From NCBI GenBank assembly GCA_043767985.1, contig JAYVKZ010000095.1, positions 1 to 24,836 on the forward strand: a DNA stretch of 24,836 nt, written 5' to 3'. The DNA comes from JAPOKJ01 sp043767985 (GTDB lineage: Bacteria; Pseudomonadota; Gammaproteobacteria; Burkholderiales; Burkholderiaceae_E). Shown piece by piece: positions 1 to 8,128 of the stretch; the stretch's first letter is position 1; the number at the start of each line of letters is the position of its first letter. The position numbers and the translations under genes were made by a program. Under the pieces are notes generated by a model, which saw only the letters and a list, made by a program, of their open reading frames with translations, made no database searches and was not told where the DNA came from.

Positions 1-1971
1 GTAGCGCGCAGCATATCCTAGGCGATAAGCGTCTTCGGCGGCGAAGCGGGCAAGCAGGCCATTAGAGGAGGTGAAGACCAGTATCCGATCTTTTGCAAAG
101 CCGGCAAGGCACTCTTTGAGCCTCGAGCGCAGTGCGTACCAAGCACCAGGAATACGGCCCTTGCGATACTTAAGGCTTGAATCGACGTCGATCACTTCCG
201 CCCCTTGCAACTCAAGGCTAGCATGCAACTCCTGCGCTGACACAGCTTGCGCGCTGAGCTCATCCTCTCCAAGAACACGCCCCCCTGATTTACCCGGAAC
301 GAGCGACCCGCTCAAACCATCTTTGAGTACCAACACTTCTGACCATCCCATTTGCTTGAGCCAGTGCGCCGTCATCACCGCCTGCACACCATGCTGGTCG
401 ACAAGGACAAGGCGAGCACCGCGAACCGCCGCAAAGGTATCGGTCGCCTGCACCAGCTGCCCGCCGGGCGCATTCGTGGCGCACGCTAAATGACCTGCCT
501 GATAGTCCTCAGGCAAGCGAACGTCAAAAACGTAAGTGGTGCGCGACGTCTCTAATTGCATCGCATCGAGATCATCACAACTCACCGATCGAATACCGTA
601 GCGCTGCGCGACATCCTGTGCCAAGGCCTGCGCTTGTTTTAGTCCTTCGGCCGAAGGCGGCGGAGCCAGGTTGTCAGCACCCTTCTCCACTTTAAACCCA
701 GCGAGATGCCAACCCATCGTGCCATTCTTAAGCGCATAAATGGGATTTTTAATCCCCGCATTACGCAGGCTCTGCGCGCCGATAATGGAGCGCGTTCTAC
801 CCGCACAATTCACCACAATGGTGGTTTTCTCAGAGCGCAGCAAACCAGGCACGCGATACACCAGCTCGGCCCCCGGGCAGTCACTCGCACCGGGAATACT
901 CATCATTTTGTATTCATCCATCGGGCGAGAGTCCACCATGATCATGTCGCGACCTTCGTCGCGCCACTGCTGCAACACCTCAGGCTCAATGCGCGGCGTA
1001 TCGTTTTCGTTCTCAACCACTTCACCAAAGGCTTTTGAGGGCACAAATGTGCCTGAGAACATCTCATAACCCGCCTCAGCCCACGCCTCTATACCGCCTT
1101 GCAGCACAGCGAGGTTTAGGTAGCCATGATGACGCAACACCTTTGCGGCACGCTGCGCCAGCCCCAGAGGATTAATCTGAGCCTCATCATCCATCAGCAC
1201 AATGCGCACGTCCTTGCGCGGTAGCATCGAGGCCGCTTGAAGCTCTAGCGTCGAGAGCGGAAGGTTGCTGGCCGTGAGCAAATGTCGCTTGGCAAAGACA
1301 CCGCCCTCGCGCACATCTAACAGCGCTAACTCTTGGCCATCACTTAACATGGCACGCAAGGCCTGTGCGCTCACATGGGGTGAGTAGATCTCCGGTTTAG
1401 CCATGAAACGCTTGAACTCAGTAGCCTGGGGTTCTCTGAAAAATACCCGGCCAGGTAGTTGCTCTAAAGACAGGCCATACAAATGCAAATGCAAGGTTGG
1501 CTCAGCCGAGGTGACTTCAATGGTATGAAAGTCGTCATCAAGAAAGGCCACCGCGTTGCCTTTGCGGCAGGTTAACTCCCAACGCTTTTCTAAGGTGCCT
1601 TGCAAATCGGCGCGGCGATCATCTGTACGCTCGTAGCCCACATTGTGTTCATCACCCGATACGCCCGAAATCACGGCCCAGGTGGTGTGATTGTGGGGAG
1701 GTTGAGCTTTTCCCGGCATGCCGGCGGAAGCGTACAGGGCGAAGCGCCCGTCGTGATCTACCGCGAGCTCGTAAATCGCGCCGTGCTTACCCTCGCCAAT
1801 CTTAAAATCATCCAAGGGAAAGAGTTGGGTTTGCGACGCCAGATCAATAAGTATCGGCTTCAAACGTTCGAGCGTGTCGCGATCAATCTTTGGATGGGGC
1901 GCGATGTGTTTGATCGCGCTCATCGCGGACTGAACGGCGCTAAAACGGGCTTGCTGAAGTTGGGTCTGCAT
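1..1971 (-). CDS. Cysteine-dioxygenase-like cupin fused to four rhodanese modules (3' end outside window)
   Basis: The reading frame is open for 657 codons to base 1 without a stop, so the C-terminus is missing. Residues about 50-180 form a thiol-dioxygenase cupin. His93 and His95 (PPHNHTTW) and His149 (DDFHTIEV) match the three iron ligands, and LHLYG (His163, Tyr165) matches the conserved His/Tyr pair of cysteine dioxygenase. Rhodanese-like modules follow at about 200-305, 328-430, 463-555 and 577 onward. Only the second has a catalytic Cys (Cys389 in NCAGRTRS); the others have Asp, Asp and Thr/Ser at that place. This implies oxidation or transfer of thiol or persulfide sulfur in the cytoplasm, but the substrate is unknown. 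ATG at 1971 is the first ATG in frame and lacks a clear Shine-Dalgarno; an in-frame TTG at 2043 is an alternative. The gene is divergent from the thioesterase gene. Confidence 0.85.
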   Translation of the reverse strand, partial: MQTQLQQARFSAVQSAMSAIKHIAPHPKIDRDTLERLKPILIDLASQTQLFPLDDFKIGEGKHGAIYELAVDHDGRFALYASAGMPGKAQPPHNHTTWAVISGVSGDEHNVGYERTDDRRADLQGTLEKRWELTCRKGNAVAFLDDDFHTIEVTSAEPTLHLHLYGLSLEQLPGRVFFREPQATEFKRFMAKPEIYSPHVSAQALRAMLSDGQELALLDVREGGVFAKRHLLTASNLPLSTLELQAASMLPRKDVRIVLMDDEAQINPLGLAQRAAKVLRHHGYLNLAVLQGGIEAWAEAGYEMFSGTFVPSKAFGEVVENENDTPRIEPEVLQQWRDEGRDMIMVDSRPMDEYKMMSIPGASDCPGAELVYRVPGLLRSEKTTIVVNCAGRTRSIIGAQSLRNAGIKNPIYALKNGTMGWHLAGFKVEKGADNLAPPPSAEGLKQAQALAQDVAQRYGIRSVSCDDLDAMQLETSRTTYVFDVRLPEDYQAGHLACATNAPGGQLVQATDTFAAVRGARLVLVDQHGVQAVMTAHWLKQMGWSEVLVLKDGLSGSLVPGKSGGRVLGEDELSAQAVSAQELHASLELQGAEVIDVDSSLKYRKGRIPGAWYALRSRLKECLAGFAKDRILVFTSSNGLLARFAAEDAYRLGYAARY

Positions 1972-2072
1972 GATGCGTGCGGCCGCGCGGCTGAAGCTCG
2001 GCAGTTTTACGATGAAGGCCTTGATCTTACTGTAATCTTTCAATCTTTGTTGCCCGCGAGACCGACTTCATC

Positions 2073-2522
2073 ATGATTCCCGCCCACTACGCGCCCCACT
2101 ACGCGCCCCACTACGCGCCCCAATACGCGCCACATACCCGCCGCAGCCCGCTCACCGACCCTTGGGAGCCGCTCTTGGCCCACACGACGCCCGATGCCGT
2201 GTATTTGGCCCTGGAAATACGCGAAGCCCATTGCAACGCTCGCGGCTTTGCCCATGGCGGCATGATCTCGGCCTTGGCGGATAACGCGATGGGCCTGTCT
2301 GCGGTACGCCTAGCGCGACAAACACAGAATAGCGAAAAGATTAGTGCACTCACGGTCTCGCTGTCTCTGGACTTTATCGACACCGCCAAGGTGGGCGAGT
2401 TTATTGAGTTCAAACCTTTGATCCTGAAAGTAGGTCGCACCTTGGCTTTTGTGGAATGCCGCGTCTTGTGCGGTGATCGTTTAATTGCGCGTGGCAACGC
2501 CAGCTTTCGTATGGTGGGCTAA
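2073..2522 (+). CDS. PaaI/hotdog-fold acyl-CoA thioesterase
   Basis: This 149-residue protein fits the PaaI/YdiI hotdog thioesterase family, which hydrolyses acyl-CoA or aryl-CoA thioesters in the cytoplasm. The signature is visible as Asn55, then HGGM (His61-Gly62-Gly63) at the head of the hotdog helix, and Asp70 as the likely general base. The core starts near DPWEPLLA (residue 29). The first 20 residues are unusual for the family because they carry a HYAP tandem repeat encoded by 12-bp units. No other in-frame ATG lies ahead of the active-site helix, so the repeat appears to be translated, although no strong ribosome binding site precedes 2073. The stop codon lies 2 bp before the hydroxy-acid oxidase start, so the two are probably cotranscribed. 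The substrate cannot be told from sequence. Confidence 0.85.
   Translation: MIPAHYAPHYAPHYAPQYAPHTRRSPLTDPWEPLLAHTTPDAVYLALEIREAHCNARGFAHGGMISALADNAMGLSAVRLARQTQNSEKISALTVSLSLDFIDTAKVGEFIEFKPLILKVGRTLAFVECRVLCGDRLIARGNASFRMVG
2085..2132 (+). repeat. 12-bp tandem repeat, four units, coding for HYAP
   Basis: Three identical units CACTACGCGCCC (2085-2096, 2097-2108, 2109-2120) are followed by a diverged fourth, CAATACGCGCCA (2121-2132). They encode HYAP-HYAP-HYAP-QYAP at the N-terminus of the thioesterase. The unit is a multiple of three, so gain or loss of units would keep the frame. Confidence 0.95.
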
Positions 2523-2524
2523 GC

Positions 2525-3694
2525 ATGGCGGCAAAGCTAGCGAAACAGTTTCTGGCCCTAAAAGATTTCGAACCCGCCGCTCGAGCCTTGCTGCCCCGGC
2601 CGATCTTCGGCTATGTGTCCGGTGCCACCGAAACCAATGCCTCCCTGAGTGACAACCTCAGCGTCTTCGATGAATGGGGCTTCGTGCCTCGTGCCCTAGT
2701 CAACGTTTCCCAGCGCGACACCAGTATCGAGCTGTTCGGCACGTGCTATCAATCACCCTTCGGAATCGCACCCATGGGCGTGAGTGCGCTAAGCGCCTAT
2801 CGTGGCGACATCGTGCAAGCCCGCGCTGCACGTCGCCGTGGTGTGCCGATGATCCTCAGCGGAACCTCCCTCATTAAAATGGAAACTGTTTTGGAGGCTG
2901 CACCCGGCACTTGGTTTCAAGCCTACATGCCACGTCATCAGCATGAAATTGCAAGCTATGTGTCCCGCATTGAAAAGGCTGGGGTCGAGGTACTGGTCGT
3001 CACCGTGGACGCCTCCGTCACCCCCAATCGCGAGAACAATGTTCGCAACAATTACAAGACGCCGCTGCGGCCAAGTGTTGACCTTCTTTGGGACGGTCTG
3101 ACCCATCCGCGCTGGGCGCTTGGCACCTTCCTGCGCACGCTCCTCCAGCACGGCATGCCGCATTTTGAGAACTTGGGTGCCGAGCGCGGCGTCCCTCTGG
3201 TGGCGAAAGATGTCAGCCGAGACTTTAGCGGCCGAGAGCACTTAGATTGGGAAGCATTGCGAGCCATTCGCCAACAGTGGAAAGGCCCCCTGGTCGTGAA
3301 AGGGCTGCTCCACCCCTATGATGCCATTCAAGCGAAAGACATCGGTGCGGACGGGATCATCGTGTCCAACCATGGTGGGCGCCAGCTTGATGGTGCCGTG
3401 TCACCCATGCGAGTTCTCGAGTCTATTGTCGAATCATCAGGCGCCATGACGGTCATGATTGACAGCGGGTTTCGCCGAGGTACCGATGTACTTAAGGCCC
3501 TTGCCCTCGGCGCAAAGTGCGTCTTCGTGGGTCGACCATTTAACTATGCTGCGGCCGTTGCCGGAGAAGTTGGTGTAGACCACGCGATTTCTTTGCTCGC
3601 AGTTGAAGTAAGGGCGAGCTTGGGCATGCTGGGATTAACCCGCATCGACCAACTCGCCTCGTCATGCCTGATGAAGCGACAGCTCCATCGCTGA
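2525..3694 (+). CDS. FMN-dependent alpha-hydroxy-acid oxidase/dehydrogenase
   Basis: This 389-residue TIM-barrel protein belongs to the glycolate oxidase/L-lactate dehydrogenase/mandelate dehydrogenase family, which oxidises L-2-hydroxy acids to 2-oxo acids using FMN. The family residues are visible: Tyr30 (FGYVSGATE), Tyr134 (FQAYM), Asp162 (VTVDA), Arg174, Lys259 (VVKG), and the SNHGGRQLDG motif with catalytic His283 and substrate-binding Arg286. Length is normal for the family. No membrane insertion loop is obvious, so the electron acceptor (oxygen, quinone or cytochrome) is uncertain. The start lies 2 bp after the thioesterase stop, which suggests one transcript. The exact hydroxy-acid substrate cannot be assigned, so no gene symbol is given. 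Confidence 0.9.
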   Translation: MAAKLAKQFLALKDFEPAARALLPRPIFGYVSGATETNASLSDNLSVFDEWGFVPRALVNVSQRDTSIELFGTCYQSPFGIAPMGVSALSAYRGDIVQARAARRRGVPMILSGTSLIKMETVLEAAPGTWFQAYMPRHQHEIASYVSRIEKAGVEVLVVTVDASVTPNRENNVRNNYKTPLRPSVDLLWDGLTHPRWALGTFLRTLLQHGMPHFENLGAERGVPLVAKDVSRDFSGREHLDWEALRAIRQQWKGPLVVKGLLHPYDAIQAKDIGADGIIVSNHGGRQLDGAVSPMRVLESIVESSGAMTVMIDSGFRRGTDVLKALALGAKCVFVGRPFNYAAAVAGEVGVDHAISLLAVEVRASLGMLGLTRIDQLASSCLMKRQLHR

Positions 3695-3794
3695 GCATAA
3701 ATGGCGCGTGTGTAGCCTCGGAAATTTCACTTGCGCTAGACTAAATAGAGAAATTCCCTTCCACTCAACCATGACCAGCATACGGAGATGATCG

Positions 3795-4184
3795 ATGGGC
3801 GTCCAAGGCATGAACCACTTCACTATCCTCACCGACGACGTTGAAGCCACTCGCTCGTTCTACTGTGAGTTTCTAGACTTCGAAGTGGGCGACCGACCAC
3901 CTTTTACTTTTCCGGGGTTATGGCTGTACAAAAGTGGTCAACCGATCCTGCATGTCATTGGTGGCAGAAAACGTGAGGAGTTACGGAGTGGTGTGCTCGA
4001 CCACATGGCCTTTAGTGCCTCAGGTCTTGCTCCCATGGTGGCCAAGCTCAAAGCCAAGGACATGCCCTATATTTTGAGGCGTGTTGCCAATTCCACTGAT
4101 GGGGTTTGGCAGCTTTTCTTTACCGACCCCAATGGTGCCAAAGTGGAATATGACTTCGATGCGGCGGAACCTGGGCCAGCCTAG
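3795..4184 (+). CDS. VOC-superfamily (glyoxalase/dioxygenase-like) protein
   Basis: This 129-residue protein has the two beta-alpha-beta-beta-beta modules of the vicinal oxygen chelate fold. Likely metal ligands are His8 (NHFTILT), His53 (PILHVIG), His70 (VLDHMAF) and Glu118 (KVEYDF), and FFTDPNGAKVEY is a typical C-terminal VOC signature. Members include glyoxalase I, fosfomycin resistance proteins and extradiol dioxygenases, so the reaction is open. The start is supported by GGAG at about 3784-3787, 7 bases before the ATG. It lies 100 bp after the hydroxy-acid oxidase on the same strand and converges on the UxaA-family gene. Confidence 0.85.
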   Translation: MGVQGMNHFTILTDDVEATRSFYCEFLDFEVGDRPPFTFPGLWLYKSGQPILHVIGGRKREELRSGVLDHMAFSASGLAPMVAKLKAKDMPYILRRVANSTDGVWQLFFTDPNGAKVEYDFDAAEPGPA

Positions 4185-4231
4185 AGCTTGCTCACCCGAG
4201 CCCTCCGCTCATAGCGAAAGCCCGCCAGTTT

Positions 4232-5791
4232 TTAGCTCATGATGCCAATCTGCCAGGGAACGAACTCATAGTCCCCAAGCCCAAGCATTTCACTTTTCGA
4301 AGCCTCGCCCGAAGCGGTGCGCAAAAATAGCTCGAAAATTTGCTGACCCTTTTCTTGCACGGTGACCAGGCCCTCAAGGATATCGCCGCAGTTGATGTCC
4401 ATATCCTCTTCTAATTTGTTGTACATCGGGCTATTGGTAGCAAGCTTAAGGCACGGCGCAGGCTTAGAGCCGAACATTGATCCGCGCCCGGTCGTGAATG
4501 CCACTAAGTTAGCGCCGCCTGCGATTTGGCCGGTCGCGGACACGGGATCGAAGCCCGGTGTATCCATAAACACAAAGCCCTTCGTGGTCACCGGCTCAGC
4601 GTATCGGTAAACCTCCATCAAAGGACCAGTGCCGCCCTTCATGCTCGAGCCCAGGGACTTCTCAAAGATGTTGGCCAAGCCCCCAATCTGATTGCCAGGG
4701 CTGACCACGCCATTAATTTGCACGTCGCGTCCGACCGAGTATTCATCCTTCCACCAGCGAATGCGCTCAATCAATTTTTTGCCGATGTCGACGGTGGCGG
4801 CACGACGCGTGAGGGTGTGCTCCACACCGTAGATCTCAGGCGTTTCCGACAAAATACCCGTACCACCATGGCGCGCCAAAATATCGACGGCAGCGCCCAA
4901 CGCCGGATTCGCCGTGATCGACGAAAACCCATCCGAGCCACCGCACTGCAAGCCCACGCACAGATGGCTGGCCGACACGGTTTCACGCTTCACGTTATTG
5001 GCCTCGGGCAAGAGCGCTTTCACTGCGTCAATACCGGCTTGAATGGTTTGCCGCGTACCCCCTGTTTCTTGCATGATGAAGGTATGCAAATGCGGGCTCG
5101 CTGCCAACTCTTCTTGCTCCAACAATCCCTTGAGCTGGTTACGCTCACAGCCCAAGCCGATCACCATTGCTGCGGCTAGATTGGGGTGACGAATATAGCC
5201 CGCCATCGTGCGACGCAAAAGCTGCATGGGCTCGCCCGACATCTCCATGCCACAACCAATGGAATGGCTGAAGGCCACCACACCATCTACGTTCGGATAG
5301 GCCGCAAGACGCTCCGGTGTGAACCATTCGGCAATACGATTGACCACCGTGGCCGAGCAATTCACCGTCGACAAAATACCGATGAAGTTACGCGTACCGA
5401 CCTTGCCATTGGCGCGCACATAGCCTTGGAAGCTTGCGCGCTCATTCTCCGGCAGCATTTGCACGGGCTTGAACTCACTGGCATATGCATAGTCGCGATC
5501 AAACTCACGGAACTCGGTGTTATGGCTATGCACCATCGTGCCAGGTTCGATATCGACGTGAGCAAAACCAACGGTCACGTTGTACTTCAGGATGGGCTGA
5601 CCCTTCAAGATCTTTTTCGTGGCAATCTTGTAACCCGCTGTCACTTGTGATTTGCTGGTGATGTGCTCGCCCGGCACGTCCGTCTCAAAGCTCTGACCAA
5701 TCGGCACATTGACTCGTGCCACCACAACATTGTCATTCGGGTGTAGTCGGATGACGGGGCCAATCATTCGCTTTTCGGTGGTTTCAATCAT
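4232..5791 (-). CDS. UxaA-family altronate/galactarate dehydratase-like protein
   Basis: At 519 residues this is a full-length member of the altronate dehydratase/D-galactarate dehydratase family, which removes water from sugar acids to give 2-keto-3-deoxy acids. Residues about 1-90 form the SAF-like N-terminal domain; the large domain begins near the RANGKVGTRNF motif. Conserved Cys-containing segments include STVNCSATV, HSIGCGMEMSG, GLGCERNQ and LQCGGSDGFSS, the last typical of the family and probably involved in binding the metal. The same fold includes sulfolactate sulfo-lyase (SuyA plus SuyB), so the leaving group is not certain. The start is ATG at 5791, preceded by a weak purine run. 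It lies 127 bp downstream of the dehydrogenase gene on the same strand, so the two may share a pathway. Confidence 0.85.
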   Translation of the reverse strand: MIETTEKRMIGPVIRLHPNDNVVVARVNVPIGQSFETDVPGEHITSKSQVTAGYKIATKKILKGQPILKYNVTVGFAHVDIEPGTMVHSHNTEFREFDRDYAYASEFKPVQMLPENERASFQGYVRANGKVGTRNFIGILSTVNCSATVVNRIAEWFTPERLAAYPNVDGVVAFSHSIGCGMEMSGEPMQLLRRTMAGYIRHPNLAAAMVIGLGCERNQLKGLLEQEELAASPHLHTFIMQETGGTRQTIQAGIDAVKALLPEANNVKRETVSASHLCVGLQCGGSDGFSSITANPALGAAVDILARHGGTGILSETPEIYGVEHTLTRRAATVDIGKKLIERIRWWKDEYSVGRDVQINGVVSPGNQIGGLANIFEKSLGSSMKGGTGPLMEVYRYAEPVTTKGFVFMDTPGFDPVSATGQIAGGANLVAFTTGRGSMFGSKPAPCLKLATNSPMYNKLEEDMDINCGDILEGLVTVQEKGQQIFELFLRTASGEASKSEMLGLGDYEFVPWQIGIMS

Positions 5792-5918
5792 GCTGACAGC
5801 TCTACGATAGTTTTAATGGAACGGGACTTCTAGATAATTTCAGGGGATGGTCTTTGAATCAGCGATCTTACCGCGCAGCAATGTACCTAGGGCGCAGTGG
5901 TGATCTTCGCATCAGCTT

Positions 5919-6830
5919 TCAGTTCGCTGCCGAATCGCTGTTCAATACATCGAACGCGGCTTTCAACCGTTTGTCGTACGAGCGCTTTGCGGCGCTGGCG
6001 AGCTCTGTCGGCCAAGCCCAAAATCCGGCACCGGTTTTCATGCCGGTCTTGCCTTCTGCAACCAGGTTAGCCAAGCACCGAGGCACCTTCTGAGTATTCG
6101 ACAAAGAGGGATAAATTTCCGCTGTGGCCTGCGCGGTGACATCCCAACCGGAAATTTCTTTCTGAAGGATCGGTCCCGCTGCTGCATAGCGAAACCCGAA
6201 GCTGTAGCGCACGGCGGTGTCAACATCCTCGGGCGATGCAATGCCGCTATCGATCAAGGACAAGGCTTCGCGCATCAGGGCGTGCTGAATACGGTTGGCT
6301 AAAAAGCCCGGAATATCTTTCTTGACCAGCACCGGGCGCTTGCCGATGCGGCGATACAAAGAGCAGACCGACTCTGCCATACCTAGATCCGAATCTTCGC
6401 CCAAGGCAACCTCGACCAAGGGCACCAAGTGCGCTGGCATAAAGTAGTGGGCATTGAACATGCGGCCTCGTCCAGCGAGACCCTGAGCGATGCGGGTGAT
6501 TGGAATGGACGAGCTATTGCTACCCATCGGCACACCGGCAGGCACGCGGGCATCGAGAGACGCGAAGAGTTGACGCTTTAGATCGAGATCTTCAACAATG
6601 GTTTCAAGCACCCAGACCACGCCCGCCCAGTCGTTCCAGGTATCGATCAGACCCGTCAGCACGGCGGTGTGAACCCCCGAGGAAGTCGCCAAACGTGCAG
6701 CCTCGTCCGCCGCTTGTCGCGCCTTCGCAAGGCTTCGACCCAAAAAGATCACCTGCAAACCCGCGTCAATAAATCCTGCACCGATGCCTGCGGCCATCGT
6801 GCCGGTGCCAATCACTACAATCTTATCCAT
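5919..6830 (-). CDS. 3-hydroxyacyl-CoA dehydrogenase-family NAD-dependent oxidoreductase
   Basis: This 303-residue protein has the HAD N-terminal Rossmann domain (GTGTMAAGIGAGF at about residues 8-20) followed by the all-helical C-terminal domain. The catalytic His lies in NAHYFMPAHLVPLVEV, and the GFLANRIQHALMREA segment starts the second domain. It is a stand-alone HAD with no enoyl-CoA hydratase part. Stand-alone members include 3-hydroxybutyryl-CoA dehydrogenase, L-gulonate 3-dehydrogenase and carnitine 3-dehydrogenase. Its place upstream of a sugar-acid dehydratase makes a hydroxy-acid substrate plausible, but this is inference. A GGGAG run just upstream of ATG 6830 supports the start. 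It is divergent from ilvE across a 183-bp gap. Confidence 0.85.
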   Translation of the reverse strand: MDKIVVIGTGTMAAGIGAGFIDAGLQVIFLGRSLAKARQAADEAARLATSSGVHTAVLTGLIDTWNDWAGVVWVLETIVEDLDLKRQLFASLDARVPAGVPMGSNSSSIPITRIAQGLAGRGRMFNAHYFMPAHLVPLVEVALGEDSDLGMAESVCSLYRRIGKRPVLVKKDIPGFLANRIQHALMREALSLIDSGIASPEDVDTAVRYSFGFRYAAAGPILQKEISGWDVTAQATAEIYPSLSNTQKVPRCLANLVAEGKTGMKTGAGFWAWPTELASAAKRSYDKRLKAAFDVLNSDSAAN

Positions 6831-7013
6831 GCCTCTCCCTAGGGTAGAGCCAATGGTAACCGGGCCAATCGAAGCCTAAGCCCTGCTTCAGCCATTCTTG
6901 ACACAGCGCCTGTTTCGCCTGCAGCCTGCACAATCGCACAGCTTTCAGCCGATACAGTTTTCCCATGTTCCGCCTTGCCCGCTACACTAATGGCTACAAC
7001 AAGTTGGTGACCC

Positions 7014-8087
7014 ATGGACATTTTAATTAAACCGAACCCCGCCTGCGCATCGCAGGAGCAACGTAACCAGATTCTGGCCGCCCCCGGCTTTGGTAAACAT
7101 TTTAGCGACCACATGGTCAGCGTCACCTGGAGCCAAGGGCGCGGCTGGCACGATGCTCAGGTTATGCCCTACGGCCCGATTGCCATGGACCCTGCGTCCG
7201 CTGTCCTGCATTACGCCCAAGAAATCTTTGAAGGCATGAAAGCCTACCGTCATGCCGACGGCTCGATCTGGTCGTTTCGCCCGCATGCCAACGCCCAGCG
7301 TTTTAACCGCTCAGCGACCCGGCTTGCCATGCCCCATGTGCCTGAGGATCTTTTCTTAGACGCGATCAAGGCCTTGGTCACCATCGACGCGGCCTGGGTG
7401 CCGAGTGGTGGCGAGAACAGCATGTACATTCGCCCCTTCATGTTCGCCTCGGAAGCTTTCTTAGGAGTGCGCCCCGCTAACGAATATCGCTTCATGGTGA
7501 TTGCCTCGCCCGTGGGTGCGTATTTTTCGGGCGGCGTGAAGCCGGTTAAAATTTGGCTGTCGTCCAACTATGCTCGGGCGGCCTTCGGCGGTACCGGTGC
7601 GGCCAAGTGCGGCGGTAATTATGCGGCAGGCCTACTCGCTCAGATGGAAGCCTCCGCCAACGGCTGCGACCAAGTGTGTTTTGTGGATGCCAATGAGCAC
7701 AAATGGATCGAAGAGCTGGGAGGCATGAACCTCTATTTTGTTTACAAGGATGGATCCTTGGTCACCCCGCCCACCCGCGGCACAATTCTGGAAGGCATTA
7801 CGCGAGCCTCTTTGAACAAACTCGCCGCCGAAAAAGGCCTGAAGCCCATCGAGCGCCCAATCAGCATTGACGAATGGCGCGAGGGTGTGCGGACCGGTGC
7901 GATCAGTGAAGTATTCGCCTGCGGCACCGCCGCCGTGATTACGCCGATTGGCAAACTGGTGTGGGACGGTGGTGCAGTCGGCGATGAGAAAGTCGGCGAA
8001 ACGACCCTGATGCTGCGTAACGCCTTGTTGGATGTTCAGTATGGGCGGGCGGCAGACCCTCATGGGTGGATGCAGAGGCTTTGCTAG
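7014..8087 (+). CDS. ilvE: Branched-chain amino acid aminotransferase (class IV)
   Basis: This 357-residue fold-type IV PLP enzyme interconverts leucine, isoleucine and valine with their 2-oxo acids, using glutamate/2-oxoglutarate. The PLP lysine is Lys198 in the GGTGAAKCGGNYAAGL segment, and the EELGGMNLYF motif carries the Glu that contacts the PLP ring nitrogen. LHYAQEIFEGMKAYR and RPFMFASEAFLGVRP are also typical of the longer BCAT group that includes eukaryotic and many proteobacterial enzymes. The frame starts at ATG 7014 with only a weak purine stretch ahead. The stop is 38 bp before the ATC proposed as the HEPN start, so readthrough into the HEPN/MNT pair is possible. Confidence 0.93.
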   Translation: MDILIKPNPACASQEQRNQILAAPGFGKHFSDHMVSVTWSQGRGWHDAQVMPYGPIAMDPASAVLHYAQEIFEGMKAYRHADGSIWSFRPHANAQRFNRSATRLAMPHVPEDLFLDAIKALVTIDAAWVPSGGENSMYIRPFMFASEAFLGVRPANEYRFMVIASPVGAYFSGGVKPVKIWLSSNYARAAFGGTGAAKCGGNYAAGLLAQMEASANGCDQVCFVDANEHKWIEELGGMNLYFVYKDGSLVTPPTRGTILEGITRASLNKLAAEKGLKPIERPISIDEWREGVRTGAISEVFACGTAAVITPIGKLVWDGGAVGDEKVGETTLMLRNALLDVQYGRAADPHGWMQRLC

Positions 8088-8113
8088 TTAAATTTTGAGA
8101 ACCTCTGAGAAAC

Positions 8114-8128
8114 AGGAGCCGCGCCATC
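8114..8128 (+). promoter_or_regulatory. Shine-Dalgarno AGGAG followed by a likely ATC start codon
   Basis: AGGAG at 8114-8118 is followed by 7 bases and then ATC at 8126, in frame with the HEPN gene. No in-frame ATG or GTG lies near, and the next candidate, TTG at 8162, has no good ribosome binding site. An AUC start is rare but known in bacteria. Confidence 0.55.

Noticed and set aside
71..493. Plus-strand open frames within 1-2076 (71-493, 706-1069, 1600-2076)
   Set aside because: They lie antisense to the continuous dioxygenase-rhodanese frame, which has clear domain motifs throughout; the plus-strand translations show none.
4526..5650. Plus-strand open frames opposite the UxaA-family gene
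   Set aside because: They are antisense to a well-conserved protein and show no recognisable domain or ribosome binding site.
6898..6903. Perfect TTGACA -35 upstream of ilvE
   Set aside because: No -10-like hexamer lies 16-18 bp downstream, so it is not called as a promoter.
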